Origin: CAYPFY01 sp964410105
Lineage (GTDB): Bacteria; Bacteroidota; Ignavibacteria; UBA10030; SZUA-254
Assembly (NCBI GenBank): GCA_964410105.1
Contig: CAYPFY010000001.1
Location: 320,197 to 384,196 of the forward strand
Direction: 5' to 3'
Length of the DNA stretch: 64,000 bases
Within the stretch, counting starts at the first letter, position 1. Each line of letters begins with the position of its first letter. The translations under genes were made by a program, and so were the position numbers. Below, in pieces: positions 16,701 to 25,167 of this stretch. Below the pieces are notes generated by a model. That model was given only the letters and a program-made list of their open reading frames with translations, was not told the DNA's origin and did no database searches.

Positions 16701-17309
16701 CGTTCCCAGGAGCATGGTCCCCATCGTTTCGATCGTGACGGAGGCGACGACCGGGACTTTCACGCGGGCGTCGCCAAAATACGAAAAGATGCCCGCGAGG
16801 GCCGCCTTCGACTGAAGGAGATCCTGTGAGGTTTCCACGACGAGGAGATGCGCTCCTCCTTCGAGGAGACCCCTGGCCTGGACGTAATAGGCAGCCATCA
16901 TGTCTGTGAAGGAGATGTGGCCGAGCGACGGCAGCTTCGTCGTCGGTCCCATGGAGCCTGCAACGAACCGGGGCCTCCCCTTCTCCGAGAAATCGGATGC
17001 GATCCGGCGGGCGAGCTTCGCCGCTTCGAAATTCAGCTTATGCGCCTCTTCGGAGAGCCCGTACTCGGCCAGGACGATGGGGGTACCCCCGAAAGTGTCC
17101 GATTCGACGACGTCGCAGCCCGCGGAAAGGAAATCCGCGTGGACTTTCTCGACGGCGGACGGCTTTGAAAGGACAAGGTACTCATTGCAGCCGTTGTACT
17201 TATCCCCCCCGAAATCATCTTCGCTTAGGTTTTGCCGCTGGATGTTCGTGCCCATGGCGCCGTCGAAGATGATGACCTTTTCACGCGATATGTCGAGGAA
17301 GCCTTTCAT
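13785..17309 (-). CDS. metH: Cobalamin-dependent methionine synthase
   Basis: 1174 residues with all four MetH modules. The homocysteine domain has zinc ligands in MNCATGP and GGCCGT (about residue 290). The methyltetrahydrofolate domain begins around VLIGERTNANGSK. The B12 cap and binding domain carry DVHDIGKN (axial His near residue 725). The C-terminal AdoMet reactivation domain carries YSFGYPACP near residue 1120. It transfers the methyl group of methyl-THF to homocysteine. No riboswitch is seen in the 74 bp upstream, which instead hold a terminator-like hairpin after the thioredoxin-fold gene. A weak AAAAGGTG lies close to the ATG. Confidence 0.97.
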   Translation of the reverse strand: MKGFLDISREKVIIFDGAMGTNIQRQNLSEDDFGGDKYNGCNEYLVLSKPSAVEKVHADFLSAGCDVVESDTFGGTPIVLAEYGLSEEAHKLNFEAAKLARRIASDFSEKGRPRFVAGSMGPTTKLPSLGHISFTDMMAAYYVQARGLLEGGAHLLVVETSQDLLQSKAALAGIFSYFGDARVKVPVVASVTIETMGTMLLGTEIAAALTALEPFEIDFVGMNCATGPKEMSESVRYLTANSPKPVFVMPNAGLPENVGGHAHYKLSPDEFVYYLSHFVKDLGVNIVGGCCGTTEAHLAKLAAAVGSLAPAPRTWEFTPGSSSLYQTAPFHIEPPPVLIGERTNANGSKLFRELLAREDFEGMAAMAKEQAREGAHVLDVCTAYVGRDEKRDMREFITRLNTQVTLPLMIDSTEPPVIEEALQRIGGKAIVNSINMEDGEERMSKILPLCKKYGAAVVALTIDEQGMAKSVDRKLEIARRIHRLATGKYGISENNIIFDTLTFTLGSGDEEFRRAGIETIGAIRRIKEEFPKIFTSLGVSNISFGLAPPARHALNSVFLHYAIESGLDMAIVHASKILPLFKIPELEREICRKLIFDERSQGYDPLRDLLSAYAEKKGETRKEKPKAGPVEERLKNRIIDGDKIGLQADLDEALTSYAALDVINKILLGGMKVVGDLFGSGQMQLPFVLQSAEVMKAAVGYLEQFMDKSSVSSSGTLVIATVKGDVHDIGKNLVDIILTNNGYRVINLGIQCPLDRMLTAWEDSRADAIGMSGLLVKSTLIMKENLQVMNERGLVPPVILGGAALTRRYVENDLRSLYPGPLFYANDAFDGLHFMEQIVAARKGGKPLDGWSARATAGPPEEALSGLEAKIALAPKGTDGTVHPAEIPRAPFFGTKIVDEIRLDEIFSYLNDVALIRGQWQVRRGTMAEADYTRLLNDKIYPELKSLESQAKKEGWLRPSVVYGYYPCQSDGDDLIIFRPSSGDDDPTAPWTPETAEKFRNGLQPGRAEEWIRFTFPRQTKGRFFCISDFFAPKKSGRMDVVGFHLVTMGGAASDHSSKLFSQNNYKDYLYFHGLSVESAEALAELWHKKIREELGIDKNDAADVKKLFSQHYRGSRYSFGYPACPSLEDQSKLFALLKPERIGVRLTDEYQLVPEQSTSAIIVHHPEARYFNV

Positions 17310-17318
17310 TCACCTTTT

Positions 17319-17368
17319 AAAAGAAAACGGCGATTCAATCCCGAAGAACTCGGGACGAAACCGCCGTT
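17319..17368 (-). terminator. Terminator between thioredoxin-fold gene and metH
   Basis: Minus strand: AACGGCG pairs with CGCCGTT around an inner TCCCGA/TCGGGA stem (17326-17368), followed by TTTTCTTTT. It starts 16 bp after the stop of the upstream gene. Confidence 0.65.
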
Positions 17369-17383
17369 CGATTCGTCTGACCT

Positions 17384-18403
17384 TCAGTTCTTCGAAATCA
17401 TCTCCGGGATCACGCTCGAAACGAAAGAGAGAGAATAAAGCGCGAATCCATTCGATCGCATGCTCATGAGCAGCTTATGCGGACCAAAGTCCTTGTTGTT
17501 CACGACGCTATAGAGCTTGGCGTCGGAAATCAGAAGAAAACTCCTCCCCTGCTCGTCCAGGAGGATGTCATCCCCCTTCTGGTCCGCCGTCAGGAACGCG
17601 TCGTCCTGCTGGACAAACACCTGGAACTTCCTTTCCCCTTCGGGCTTGATCACGGCATTCACTTCCTTGGCCTGATACGTGAGGATAAGCCTGCCTTCTC
17701 TTCCCTCCGACTCATCCAGCCTGACTCCGTTCCGGTCGCTCAGCCAGTTGCCGTGCAGATACAGCCGCCCCTCGACGTAGATTCCCGGATCCTCGTAATG
17801 GAGCGTCGACTCGGGAGCGTAACCCTCGACATTTCCGATCGTGCCCCGCCGCCATCCGGCGAGGATCTCCGGAGTAGCCTTGTAGCAGACCGATCCCGGG
17901 CGGTCGGTATCCCTGATGGGATCCATGACGACGGGGAAATCCGCATGATAACCAGCCTCGTTGAGAAGGGACTGGATGGCATGCTCAAAATTCTGATATG
18001 ATCCCTCGCCCGCATGGACATACCGGATGAAGCCGTTCTTGTCGATCAGATATTTTGTGGGCCAGACGCCTGCCCGGAAGGCTCCCCATGCGATGAAATC
18101 ATTGTCCATCATGACGGGATAATTGATGTGCAAACTTTCAACCGCTGTCCGGACGTTGATCGGATCGCTACCAAAGGGGAACTGGGGAGTGTGCACGCCG
18201 ATCGTGACCAGCCCATTCTCCCTGTATCTTTTGTCCCACTCCCGGCAGTAGGGCAGCGCGTGGAGGCAGCTTTGCGACGCGTAGTCCCAGAAATCGACCA
18301 GAATGACATAACCCCTCATGGCGGCAAGAGGAATTGGGTCGGAATTGAACCAATAGGCTCCGTAAAGCTCGGGCACTCTGTACCGCTGGGGCAGAATCTC
18401 CAT
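17384..18403 (-). CDS. Thioredoxin-fold protein with incomplete active site
   Basis: 339 residues. The N-terminal half (about residues 1-170) has a TlpA/DipZ-type redoxin fold with AMRGYVILVDFWD, the cis-Pro region VWPTKYLID and the G-x-I-R-Y strand. Where TlpA has WCxxC, this protein reads YASQSC, so only the second Cys remains. The second half (about 180-320) resembles the DipZ C-terminal beta domain. There is no signal peptide, so it should be cytoplasmic. Disulfide exchange by the usual two-Cys mechanism is unlikely; a monothiol, peroxidase or binding role is possible. An AAGGAT lies very close to the ATG. Confidence 0.75.
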   Translation of the reverse strand: MEILPQRYRVPELYGAYWFNSDPIPLAAMRGYVILVDFWDYASQSCLHALPYCREWDKRYRENGLVTIGVHTPQFPFGSDPINVRTAVESLHINYPVMMDNDFIAWGAFRAGVWPTKYLIDKNGFIRYVHAGEGSYQNFEHAIQSLLNEAGYHADFPVVMDPIRDTDRPGSVCYKATPEILAGWRRGTIGNVEGYAPESTLHYEDPGIYVEGRLYLHGNWLSDRNGVRLDESEGREGRLILTYQAKEVNAVIKPEGERKFQVFVQQDDAFLTADQKGDDILLDEQGRSFLLISDAKLYSVVNNKDFGPHKLLMSMRSNGFALYSLSFVSSVIPEMISKN

Positions 18404-18457
18404 ATCCTTAAAAAAATATAGATAAATGGGACAGGAGAAGCAAATTCGGTGTGATGC

Positions 18458-19144
18458 TCAGGCTTTTGAGAATCCTTCGAGGACGATGACAAACTCCCCC
18501 TTGATGTTCTTTTTCTCGAGGGCGCGGGAAATCTCCGGGGCATACCCCCTGAAAATCCGCTCTTCGGGCATCGTGAGGTTGAACGCCACGCAGAGGCGGC
18601 GCTCTTTGCCGAAAACCTCGCTCAGATCCCTGAGGAGAGCGTTCAAGCGGTAGGGGGCATCCATGAAGACCATCGTCCGGCGCTCGTTCCGGAGCTGCCG
18701 AAGTTCCGCGACGCGCCGGTGCGCTTTCGGTGATGGAAACCCGTAGAAAAGGAATTGCTCGATGGGAAATCCCGAGATGGTCAGGGCGGGCATCAGGGAT
18801 GATGCCCCGGGGATCGGGACGATCGGGATTTCAGCCTCGACCGCCTTGTTCACCAGCATGCGGCCGGGATCGGAGAATACGGGGGTGCCCGCGTCCGAGA
18901 TGAGTGCAACGTTCTTCCCGGCCTTCAGGTGCTCGATGATGTGAAAGGTGGCGGCGGCCTCATTATGCTCATTGAGGCTTTCGAGCAGCTTTTCGGGAAT
19001 TCCATAGTGAGCCAGGAGCCGCCCACCCTCCCTCCGCTCTTCATAGACAACGACGTCGGCGGCTTTCAGGATCTTCAGGGCGCGCAGCGTGATATCCTCG
19101 TAGTTGCCGATTGGCGTCGCTACGAGATAGAGCGTGCCGTTCAT
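18458..19144 (-). CDS. rsmI: 16S rRNA (cytidine-1402-2'-O)-methyltransferase RsmI
   Basis: 228 residues of the tetrapyrrole-methylase fold. The opening LYLVATPIGNYEDITLRAL and the AdoMet segments SDAGTPVFSDPG and PIPGASSLMPAL are the RsmI signatures. It 2'-O-methylates C1402 in the ribosomal P site. It is slightly short, because the C-terminal extension found in some homologues is missing. Its ATG overlaps the dut stop as ATGA, so the two are co-translated. Confidence 0.95.
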   Translation of the reverse strand: MNGTLYLVATPIGNYEDITLRALKILKAADVVVYEERREGGRLLAHYGIPEKLLESLNEHNEAAATFHIIEHLKAGKNVALISDAGTPVFSDPGRMLVNKAVEAEIPIVPIPGASSLMPALTISGFPIEQFLFYGFPSPKAHRRVAELRQLRNERRTMVFMDAPYRLNALLRDLSEVFGKERRLCVAFNLTMPEERIFRGYAPEISRALEKKNIKGEFVIVLEGFSKA

Positions 19145-19593
19145 CGGCCGGTATGCCCGAAGCCGCCGGAGCCGCGGACCGTATCGCCGAGGCCCGTCGA
19201 TTCCTTCCAGAGGGCGCGGGCCACAGGCGCTATCACGAGCTGTGCAATGCGGTCGCCGCGCCGGAGCGTGAAATCCTCCCTCCCGAAATTGGTGAGAATC
19301 ACCTGCACCTCCCCCCGGTAATCGGCATCGATCGTGCCCGGTGAATTGATGATTCCGACCGAGTTCCTGATGGCGAGCCCGCTGCGTGGGCGGATCTGCC
19401 CTTCGTATCCGCGGGGAATCTCTACCGAAAACCCCGTAGGGATCAGGGCCGTTTCACCCGGCGACAGCGTGCGCGTCTCTGCGATGGCAGCACACAGGTC
19501 CATGCCCGACGAGTCCCCCGTCGCGTACGAAGGGAGCGGGAGATCGGTCTGGTTTACGCGGGCGATGCGTATCGTGAGGGGGGGATCTTTCAC
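19141..19593 (-). CDS. dut: Deoxyuridine 5'-triphosphate nucleotidohydrolase
   Basis: 150 residues from the GTG at 19593 (read VKDPPLTIRI). Longer frames upstream do not look like protein. All five dUTPase motifs are seen: SGMDLCAA, RPRSGLA, GTIDADYRGE, RGDRIAQLV and GSGGFGHTG. It is a trimer that removes dUTP and supplies dUMP. No good ribosome binding site precedes the GTG, so the start is the weakest part of the call. It is followed by rsmI with an ATGA overlap. Confidence 0.93.
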   Translation of the reverse strand: MKDPPLTIRIARVNQTDLPLPSYATGDSSGMDLCAAIAETRTLSPGETALIPTGFSVEIPRGYEGQIRPRSGLAIRNSVGIINSPGTIDADYRGEVQVILTNFGREDFTLRRGDRIAQLVIAPVARALWKESTGLGDTVRGSGGFGHTGR

Positions 19594-19656
19594 AGGTGGC
19601 TCAATATATGAATTTCCCTGAAAATTTGTTTTCTTGAAGAGGCCAAGATTTTTCCG

Positions 19657-20166
19657 ATGATGAGCGGGATAAAAACCGGTACGTTTGCAGCTCTGGCGGC
19701 ATCGGCCCTCATTCTGACAGAGCATTTTTTCAGGGTGGAAAGCACGAGCGCCGGACGTTACGAGGTTTATGGCGAGACTGCCCTCCTCCTGGGATGCATT
19801 CTCGCGGGGATCCTGAGGGGAGAGGACTCACCCCGCCGGAAACTCTTCCGCGGCCTGCTGGGATCCCTGGTAGCCTCGCTCCTCTTCACAGGCTTCACAC
19901 TCCTCTACCTGAAATCCATCAATCCCGGCTACATTGACGTCGTCATCGCACGGGAGCGCGATCTTCTCGTCGCGGCCGGAGCGCCCGACGATATCATTGT
20001 CCAAAAGGTGAACGGGATGAGGCTGTCGTTCGGAGTCGGAGCGCAGGTGATCTCGGCTTTTTTCCGGTCCCTGATCGGCGGATCCGTCGTCTCATCGATA
20101 GCCTACGTGATCCGCGCCGGGATGGAAGGCGTCAGTCAGCGCCGCCTTCCCGCATCAGGCCGATGA
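19657..20166 (+). CDS. DUF4199-like four-helix membrane protein
   Basis: 169 residues with hydrophobic helices at about 5-22, 40-58, 70-90 and 130-150 and a lumenal loop containing VIARERDLLVAAGAPDD. The pattern and length fit the DUF4199 family, found mainly in the Bacteroidota/Chlorobiota group, of unknown function. It is divergent from dut (63 bp apart). Its last 35 bp overlap the 3' end of carA on the other strand. No clear ribosome binding site is visible. Confidence 0.6.
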   Translation: MMSGIKTGTFAALAASALILTEHFFRVESTSAGRYEVYGETALLLGCILAGILRGEDSPRRKLFRGLLGSLVASLLFTGFTLLYLKSINPGYIDVVIARERDLLVAAGAPDDIIVQKVNGMRLSFGVGAQVISAFFRSLIGGSVVSSIAYVIRAGMEGVSQRRLPASGR

Positions 20167-21256
20167 ACTGTCTGAAGAGATAGTCGCTGTCATGCGGCCC
20201 GGGGGAAGCCTCGGGGTGGTATTGGACGCAGAAGAGCGGGAGCTCACGGTGGCGGAAACCCTCGTTGGTCTCGTCGTTGAGATTAACGTGGGTGATCTCG
20301 ATCGCGGAGGCGTCGAGACTGTCCGGATCCACGGCGAACCCGTGGTTCTGCGACGTAATCTCAATGGCGCCGGTCAGGAGGTTTTTCACGGGATGATTCG
20401 CACCACGGTGCCCGAATTTCAACTTGAAAGTCTTCGCCCCAAGCGCATGTGCAAGCAGCTGGTGCCCGAGGCAAATCCCGAAAATGGGTTTCTTCCCTAT
20501 GAGTTTCTGAAGATTCTCGATCGCATAGCGGACCGCGGCGGGATCCCCGGGCCCGTTGGAAAGGAAGACTCCGTCAGGCTTCCTGCGAAGGACATCCTCG
20601 GCGTTCGTCGCGGCTGGAACCACTGTGAGGGTGCACCCGTAACTTGCCAGCCGCCGCAGAATATTCCGTTTGACCCCATAATCGAGCACCACCACGTTGA
20701 AGCTTCGGCCCTCCGGCCTCTGAGCCGGCAGGGCAAACGGCGCGTTGCCGTTCTCCCAGCTATAGGGTGCCGGCGTGGTCACCCGCCCGGTGAGATCTAG
20801 CCCTGCCATCTTGGGAGAGCTGTTAACCTTCGTCAAGAGACTCTTCGGATCCGGATCGGACGTGGAGAGAATGCCCCTCATCGCGCCTTTTTCGCGAATG
20901 ATCTTCGTCAGCATGCGCGTATCGATGCCCTGGATTGCCTGGATGCCGCAGTCTGTGAGCCACGAGCCCAGCGATTCTTTCGATCTGAAGTTGCTCGGGA
21001 TCTCTGAATATTCTTTGACGACAAGGCCTGAGACGTGCGGCCGCTGGCCCTCAAGATCATCGGGATTGACGCCGTAGTTACCGATCTCGGGAAAGGTCAT
21101 CGTGACGATCTGGCCGCAGTAGGAAGGGTCGGTGAGTATTTCCTGATACCCGGTGATGCTCGTATTGAAGACAACCTCCCCGCACACCTCCCCCGGTGCC
21201 CCGAATGACTCGCCCGTGAAAGTCACGCCGTTTTCAAGAACCAGTCTGGCGATCAT
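20132..21256 (-). CDS. carA: Carbamoyl-phosphate synthase small subunit
   Basis: 374 residues. The N-terminal CarA-specific domain carries GEVVFNTSITGYQEILTDPS. The class I glutamine amidotransferase domain has the nucleophile in GICLGHQ (Cys near residue 260) and the catalytic His/Glu in QYHPEASPGP. It feeds ammonia to CarB for arginine and pyrimidine synthesis. carB is not in the window. It lies 106 bp downstream of the DUF6580-like gene, so it may be read from the B12 operon or from its own promoter. AAGGAATTC precedes the ATG. Confidence 0.97.
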   Translation of the reverse strand: MIARLVLENGVTFTGESFGAPGEVCGEVVFNTSITGYQEILTDPSYCGQIVTMTFPEIGNYGVNPDDLEGQRPHVSGLVVKEYSEIPSNFRSKESLGSWLTDCGIQAIQGIDTRMLTKIIREKGAMRGILSTSDPDPKSLLTKVNSSPKMAGLDLTGRVTTPAPYSWENGNAPFALPAQRPEGRSFNVVVLDYGVKRNILRRLASYGCTLTVVPAATNAEDVLRRKPDGVFLSNGPGDPAAVRYAIENLQKLIGKKPIFGICLGHQLLAHALGAKTFKLKFGHRGANHPVKNLLTGAIEITSQNHGFAVDPDSLDASAIEITHVNLNDETNEGFRHRELPLFCVQYHPEASPGPHDSDYLFRQFIGLMREGGAD

Positions 21257-21362
21257 CCGGTAAGAATTCCTTGAAAACTCTCTGCAATCCGCATCGGCTC
21301 CCGCCGCCCTCCAGGATTAGCGGGGCCCGCCTTCCGGCTGCCCGGCGCGAAGGAGGTCAATT

Positions 21363-21881
21363 CTACGCTTTCGATGGCTCGGCCCGCAAACCCGGGATCG
21401 TTTTCACCCCGAGTTCGAACGCGCCGAAGAGCACGCCCACGTAGAGGAAGTCGCCGATAAGCGTGTTCCGGAAGAAAGGAATCGCCGCGACGTAGCACTG
21501 GGCGAGACCGGCAAGAGACCGCGGATATGTCGTCTCCGAGATGAGCCACGCGCCGAAATTCGTCACGATGAAAAAGAGTACCGACCCTGCGAGAGTGGCT
21601 GCAAGAGTAGCGGCGACGCCCCGGCGGCTCCGGATCCAGAAACCTATAAACGTAATCGCAAGGAAACTCGCGTAGACGGCGGGCACGCCCCTATGGAACC
21701 CCAGGAAAGCGTCGCTGATCAGCATCGCGGCGATCGGAACAAGGAATGAGAATCTCTTGTCCAGATAGACGCCCCCCAGCAGAGCCACCGCTGTTATCGG
21801 GGCGAAGTTCGGGGGATGGGGCAGCAGCCGCGAAAGGGCGGCGAGGAAGATAAGCGTGCAGACGAATGCATACCGGGCCAT
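21363..21881 (-). CDS. DUF6580-like integral membrane protein, candidate B12 transporter component
   Basis: 172 residues, about five to six transmembrane helices. It resembles the DUF6580 'putative transport protein' group, with an ECF S-component-like look: small, hydrophobic, with a conserved HPPNFAPITAVALLGG segment near residue 21 and SDAFLGFHRG near 55. It follows the cobalamin-riboswitch-controlled BtuB-like and BtuG-like genes (56 bp gap) with AGGAGC before the ATG. From this context I infer a role in moving cobalamin or a precursor across the inner membrane. No BtuCDF genes are present in the window. The substrate is unproven. Confidence 0.65.
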   Translation of the reverse strand: MARYAFVCTLIFLAALSRLLPHPPNFAPITAVALLGGVYLDKRFSFLVPIAAMLISDAFLGFHRGVPAVYASFLAITFIGFWIRSRRGVAATLAATLAGSVLFFIVTNFGAWLISETTYPRSLAGLAQCYVAAIPFFRNTLIGDFLYVGVLFGAFELGVKTIPGLRAEPSKA

Positions 21882-21937
21882 AGTTGCTCCTGTTGAATTT
21901 CAATGAATAATACGAAACTAATTCCTGGAGCGCAACT

Positions 21938-22945
21938 TCATTTCACCCCCTTGAATGCAAACGCACCCGGAAAGATGCCGACCCCCAGCGGAGGGCGTCT
22001 CAGAGTCCCGCCCGGGGAAAAAATGTCGAGCTCGCCAGATCCCCCGGAGCTGACGACATTGGAGAGGTAAATCTCACCGCTCAGCGTGTCAACTCCGATG
22101 GAGTAGAAGTAGAGTCCGGAGGTCCTCCTGGCCACCGAGCCCTCAAATCGCATCGGCGAGGCGCTGATTTTCGCAACGCTGTCGCCGCTCATCACGTAAA
22201 GAGAGCCCATCACATCGGCAGCCATATCGCTGAAGTATCCCTGTAACTGCACTGAATCCTGCACGAGAAGGGACACCGGATTTATTCGATACACCTTTGA
22301 CGTGCCCGTGCAAACGACGTAGAGGCTGCCGTTCATGACCGCCATGGGGCCGGGGGCGTTTACGGTCCTGATCGAATCGACGACCATCCCTGATGCCGCG
22401 CTTAATACCTTTACAGACAACCCCGCATTCGGGTAAAGGCCGATATCGCTCAGGAAGATGCGGTCCCCCGCGACGGCGATCCCCCCCGGGAAACTCACCG
22501 CAGGATCCGATGTCCATGCAAGGGAGTCGCGTGAAAGATCAATGGCGGAGACCGTGCCGTTGTAGTTGGCGGAAAAAAGGGTTGCCGAACCGGCCGCCGC
22601 CAGGAATCCTGGGCCCGTCGAGTGGGGATAGACAATCGAGTGCAGGAACTGATTCGAGGTGTCGCTCACCACATCGATCCGGTCCAGTCCGTTGACGGCC
22701 ACATATGCTTTGCCTCCGATGGCCTTTATGTCGTTCGGGAATATCCACCCCTGGGCCGGGCCCAGGAGGGCATTATAGATGGTGTCGCGGTCCCTGTCGT
22801 AGTAAGAAAGAGCCCCGCCTCCGGAGAATCCCCCCTCGTTGATAATGTAGGCACCGCCGACCGACCGGACGACCGGCCCCCCGTCGACAAGGGAGTTATC
22901 CCTGCAGGAGAGTGAAATGAGAGCAAGCGTCAGAATGTATTTCAT
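21938..22945 (-). CDS. BtuG-like beta-propeller surface lipoprotein
   Basis: 335 residues. A short lipoprotein-like signal ends in SLSC (Cys14). The rest consists of repeated blades of the YncE/DUF5074 kind (for example NDIKAIGGKAYVAVNGLDRIDVV, GDRIFLSDIG, NGSLYVVC). In Bacteroides, the seven-bladed BtuG lipoprotein captures B12 and sits on the BtuB receptor. Here the gene starts 6 bp after the BtuB-like receptor stop, under a cobalamin riboswitch, so the same role is likely. The fold call is by pattern; the B12 role comes from context. Confidence 0.75.
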   Translation of the reverse strand: MKYILTLALISLSCRDNSLVDGGPVVRSVGGAYIINEGGFSGGGALSYYDRDRDTIYNALLGPAQGWIFPNDIKAIGGKAYVAVNGLDRIDVVSDTSNQFLHSIVYPHSTGPGFLAAAGSATLFSANYNGTVSAIDLSRDSLAWTSDPAVSFPGGIAVAGDRIFLSDIGLYPNAGLSVKVLSAASGMVVDSIRTVNAPGPMAVMNGSLYVVCTGTSKVYRINPVSLLVQDSVQLQGYFSDMAADVMGSLYVMSGDSVAKISASPMRFEGSVARRTSGLYFYSIGVDTLSGEIYLSNVVSSGGSGELDIFSPGGTLRRPPLGVGIFPGAFAFKGVK

Positions 22946-22951
22946 AAAACC

Positions 22952-24901
22952 TCATGATTTGGTGAGGGAAAGCGTTAGGGAGAAATTTCGCGACGGCATG
23001 GGATATCCGGGCATGTTCACATAACTGACATCCCCGAGGTTATTCACCTCAAATTTCAGACGGGCGGAAATCCCGGCCGAAGAATACTGGAGCACCGTAT
23101 TGGCATTGAGGAGCGCGGATGGGGGAATTGATTCGCTGTTGTCCTCGGTTACGAATCGGCGCCCGATGTAGCTCTCTCCAATCCAGAGAGAGACTTGCAT
23201 GTCGGGAGCGGGCGCACACGAGACCATGGCGGAGAAGTTTGCCGTCTCGAGCGGAACGTAAGGAAGCTGGCGGTCGAAGGTTGGGTCGTTTTCGGACGAA
23301 CGGGAAGCTTTTCGTGCATCGAGCCATGAATACCCCGCCTCGATCTTCATGAACGGTATCTTCCAGCTGTATGCCAAATCGAACCCGGTCGATCGGGTCT
23401 CACCGATATTTTGAGGTGAGTAGACAAGGGGCATCGCGGTCGGGAGCCAAAGGAGTCTGTCACGGGTACGAATGGAATAGTAGCTAAACGAGATTTCGTG
23501 GCTTCCAAGGAAATCCGCCGACGAGGTTACCCCTGCGTCGAAACTGACAGAATGTTCCGGGACAACCAAGGGGTTGCCGTATCCTCCGGCGCCCGAGTAA
23601 TAAAGCTCATTGAAGGTCGGCACACGAAAATCCTTTCCGATGGTTGAATGGATTTGAACGAAGAGGTTTTCGACAGACCCCGCATCGAAGGGTCCCCTCG
23701 TCACGCTCAGTCCGATGCGCGGGCTCCATGAGCCACCCGTCGGGCTAAAGCGGTCATATCTGAGAGAAGGTAGGCATTCGATTTCCGGACCAAAGGGCTG
23801 AAAGCCTGCCGAAGAGAAGATGCTGGCCTGGTCCCGAGTTTTCTCCCCGGGGAGCGCGTTGCCGTATGCGGAGGAGTGACCGGCCTCGGCACCTCCTGAG
23901 AGCGTCAGCGACGGACCCGCCAGAAACTGAACTCTTGGCGTCAATTTGAGGGAAACATTCCGGTAAAAGTTGTCCGCCTTGAACAACCCCGCGTCGGTAT
24001 AATGCTCATAAGAGTCCTGAATGTCCGCGATCACCGAGTATCGCAACCTTGCCGAGGCGAGGGCGCGCCATGATCCCAGAATGTGAAGCTGTTCGTCATA
24101 CTGGCGGGCGATGCCCTGGTTCTCCTCGGTGAGGAAAGGACCCGGAGTTCCGCGATCGCTCCTGAGGGCCGTCATTCTTACCTGGGCGGTTTCCGCGAGG
24201 GAGGGGGACCAGCTCCCCTTGGCGACAAAATCTTCCATGCTGTAATCCGAATTCCTGCGCAGAACTTCCCGGCCCTGCTGAAGGAAGCGGAAATCCCCCC
24301 TCCCGGATTCGGCCGTGCCGCCGAGGGCAAGCCCAAAGTTCGTCCCGGGTGCCGCGTCTACCGCAACAGAAAAGCGCCTCGCGCCATAAGAGCCGATAGA
24401 GGTTGTGACCCGCGCGGAGGGAGCCGATGACACCCGCCGTGAGATGAGATTTACCACCCCGCCGAGGGCATTAGCACCATAGAGTGAGGAGCCGCCCCCC
24501 CTGATAATTTGAATTTCCTCAAGATCCTCGACCGGAATAAGCCGGAGGTCGGTAACTCCCAGCTGGTCATTCGTCACTGCAACTCCATCGATCATGACGA
24601 GAGTCTGTTCTGCACCCGTCCCCCTGAACGAGAGCGTCTGAAGGCTGCCGCCGATTCCGTAATCCCGCACAAAGATCCCCGGCTGAAGGCTCAGAAAATC
24701 ACCCAGCCCGGTGCCGTTCATCTGCTCGATAGTTTCCCTGCCGATCGTAGATAACCCCTGGACCCCGGAGATTTTGGAAGTGACCAAAACCTCCTTGAGC
24801 ACGTACGTTTTTACTGAATCTTGTGGAATGGCGGAATGCACCCGATCAAGAGGCATGATCATGAGAAGAGAGATGATGGCAACGAATTTGAGCGGTATCA
24901 T
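22952..24901 (-). CDS. btuB: BtuB-like TonB-dependent receptor
   Basis: 649 residues. A signal peptide (about residues 1-23) is followed by a short TonB-box region (KTYVLKEVLVTS). The plug domain (about 45-150) carries TLVMIDGVAVTND and EEIQIIRGGGSSLYGANALGGVVNL. A 22-strand barrel is expected for the rest. It lacks the N-terminal carboxypeptidase-like domain of the two receptors in cassettes A and B. The size matches BtuB. A cobalamin riboswitch and terminator upstream make vitamin B12 the likely ligand. AGAGGA lies right against the ATG. Confidence 0.85.
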   Translation of the reverse strand: MIPLKFVAIISLLMIMPLDRVHSAIPQDSVKTYVLKEVLVTSKISGVQGLSTIGRETIEQMNGTGLGDFLSLQPGIFVRDYGIGGSLQTLSFRGTGAEQTLVMIDGVAVTNDQLGVTDLRLIPVEDLEEIQIIRGGGSSLYGANALGGVVNLISRRVSSAPSARVTTSIGSYGARRFSVAVDAAPGTNFGLALGGTAESGRGDFRFLQQGREVLRRNSDYSMEDFVAKGSWSPSLAETAQVRMTALRSDRGTPGPFLTEENQGIARQYDEQLHILGSWRALASARLRYSVIADIQDSYEHYTDAGLFKADNFYRNVSLKLTPRVQFLAGPSLTLSGGAEAGHSSAYGNALPGEKTRDQASIFSSAGFQPFGPEIECLPSLRYDRFSPTGGSWSPRIGLSVTRGPFDAGSVENLFVQIHSTIGKDFRVPTFNELYYSGAGGYGNPLVVPEHSVSFDAGVTSSADFLGSHEISFSYYSIRTRDRLLWLPTAMPLVYSPQNIGETRSTGFDLAYSWKIPFMKIEAGYSWLDARKASRSSENDPTFDRQLPYVPLETANFSAMVSCAPAPDMQVSLWIGESYIGRRFVTEDNSESIPPSALLNANTVLQYSSAGISARLKFEVNNLGDVSYVNMPGYPMPSRNFSLTLSLTKS

Positions 24902-25133
24902 TCCTCTACCGATTTTCCTTCCCTTTGCGTGAACGCCATCATCGCAGCATCGCCCCCCCTTCTTGCCCGCGGAGACTCAGGACCGGGTGATCGGCCTACG
25001 TGCAACATGGCATTTGTGTGAGTCCTCACGTATTTCTCTCAAGAGTAGAATTCCATCACGATCCGCGCGCGAGCCCAGATCCACTCTTACTCAGAAAAAG
25101 GCTCACAATGACGCGGACGTGCGCGGACGACAT
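24902..25133 (-). other. Untranslated leader between B12 attenuator and receptor gene
   Basis: About 230 bp of the btuB leader downstream of the riboswitch terminator. I see no open reading frame, tRNA or further strong hairpin in it. It is unusually long for a space between a terminator and the gene it controls. Confidence 0.4.
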
Positions 25134-25167
25134 AAAAAAAACCCCAACCTTCGTAAGAAAGCTGGGG
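25134..25167 (-). terminator. Riboswitch-controlled terminator with antiterminator
   Basis: Minus strand: CCCCAGC...GTTGGGG hairpin (25167-25142) followed by eight T (25141-25134). The 3' arm contains CGAAGGTT (25153-25146), an exact 8-nt complement of AACCTTCG (25205-25198) just after the riboswitch core. That upstream strand can therefore act as antiterminator. The layout is that of a transcription-attenuation cobalamin riboswitch. Confidence 0.85.

Noticed and set aside
17310..17383. A SAM or cobalamin riboswitch before metH
   Set aside because: The 74 bp hold only a terminator-like hairpin; none of the conserved riboswitch blocks is present.
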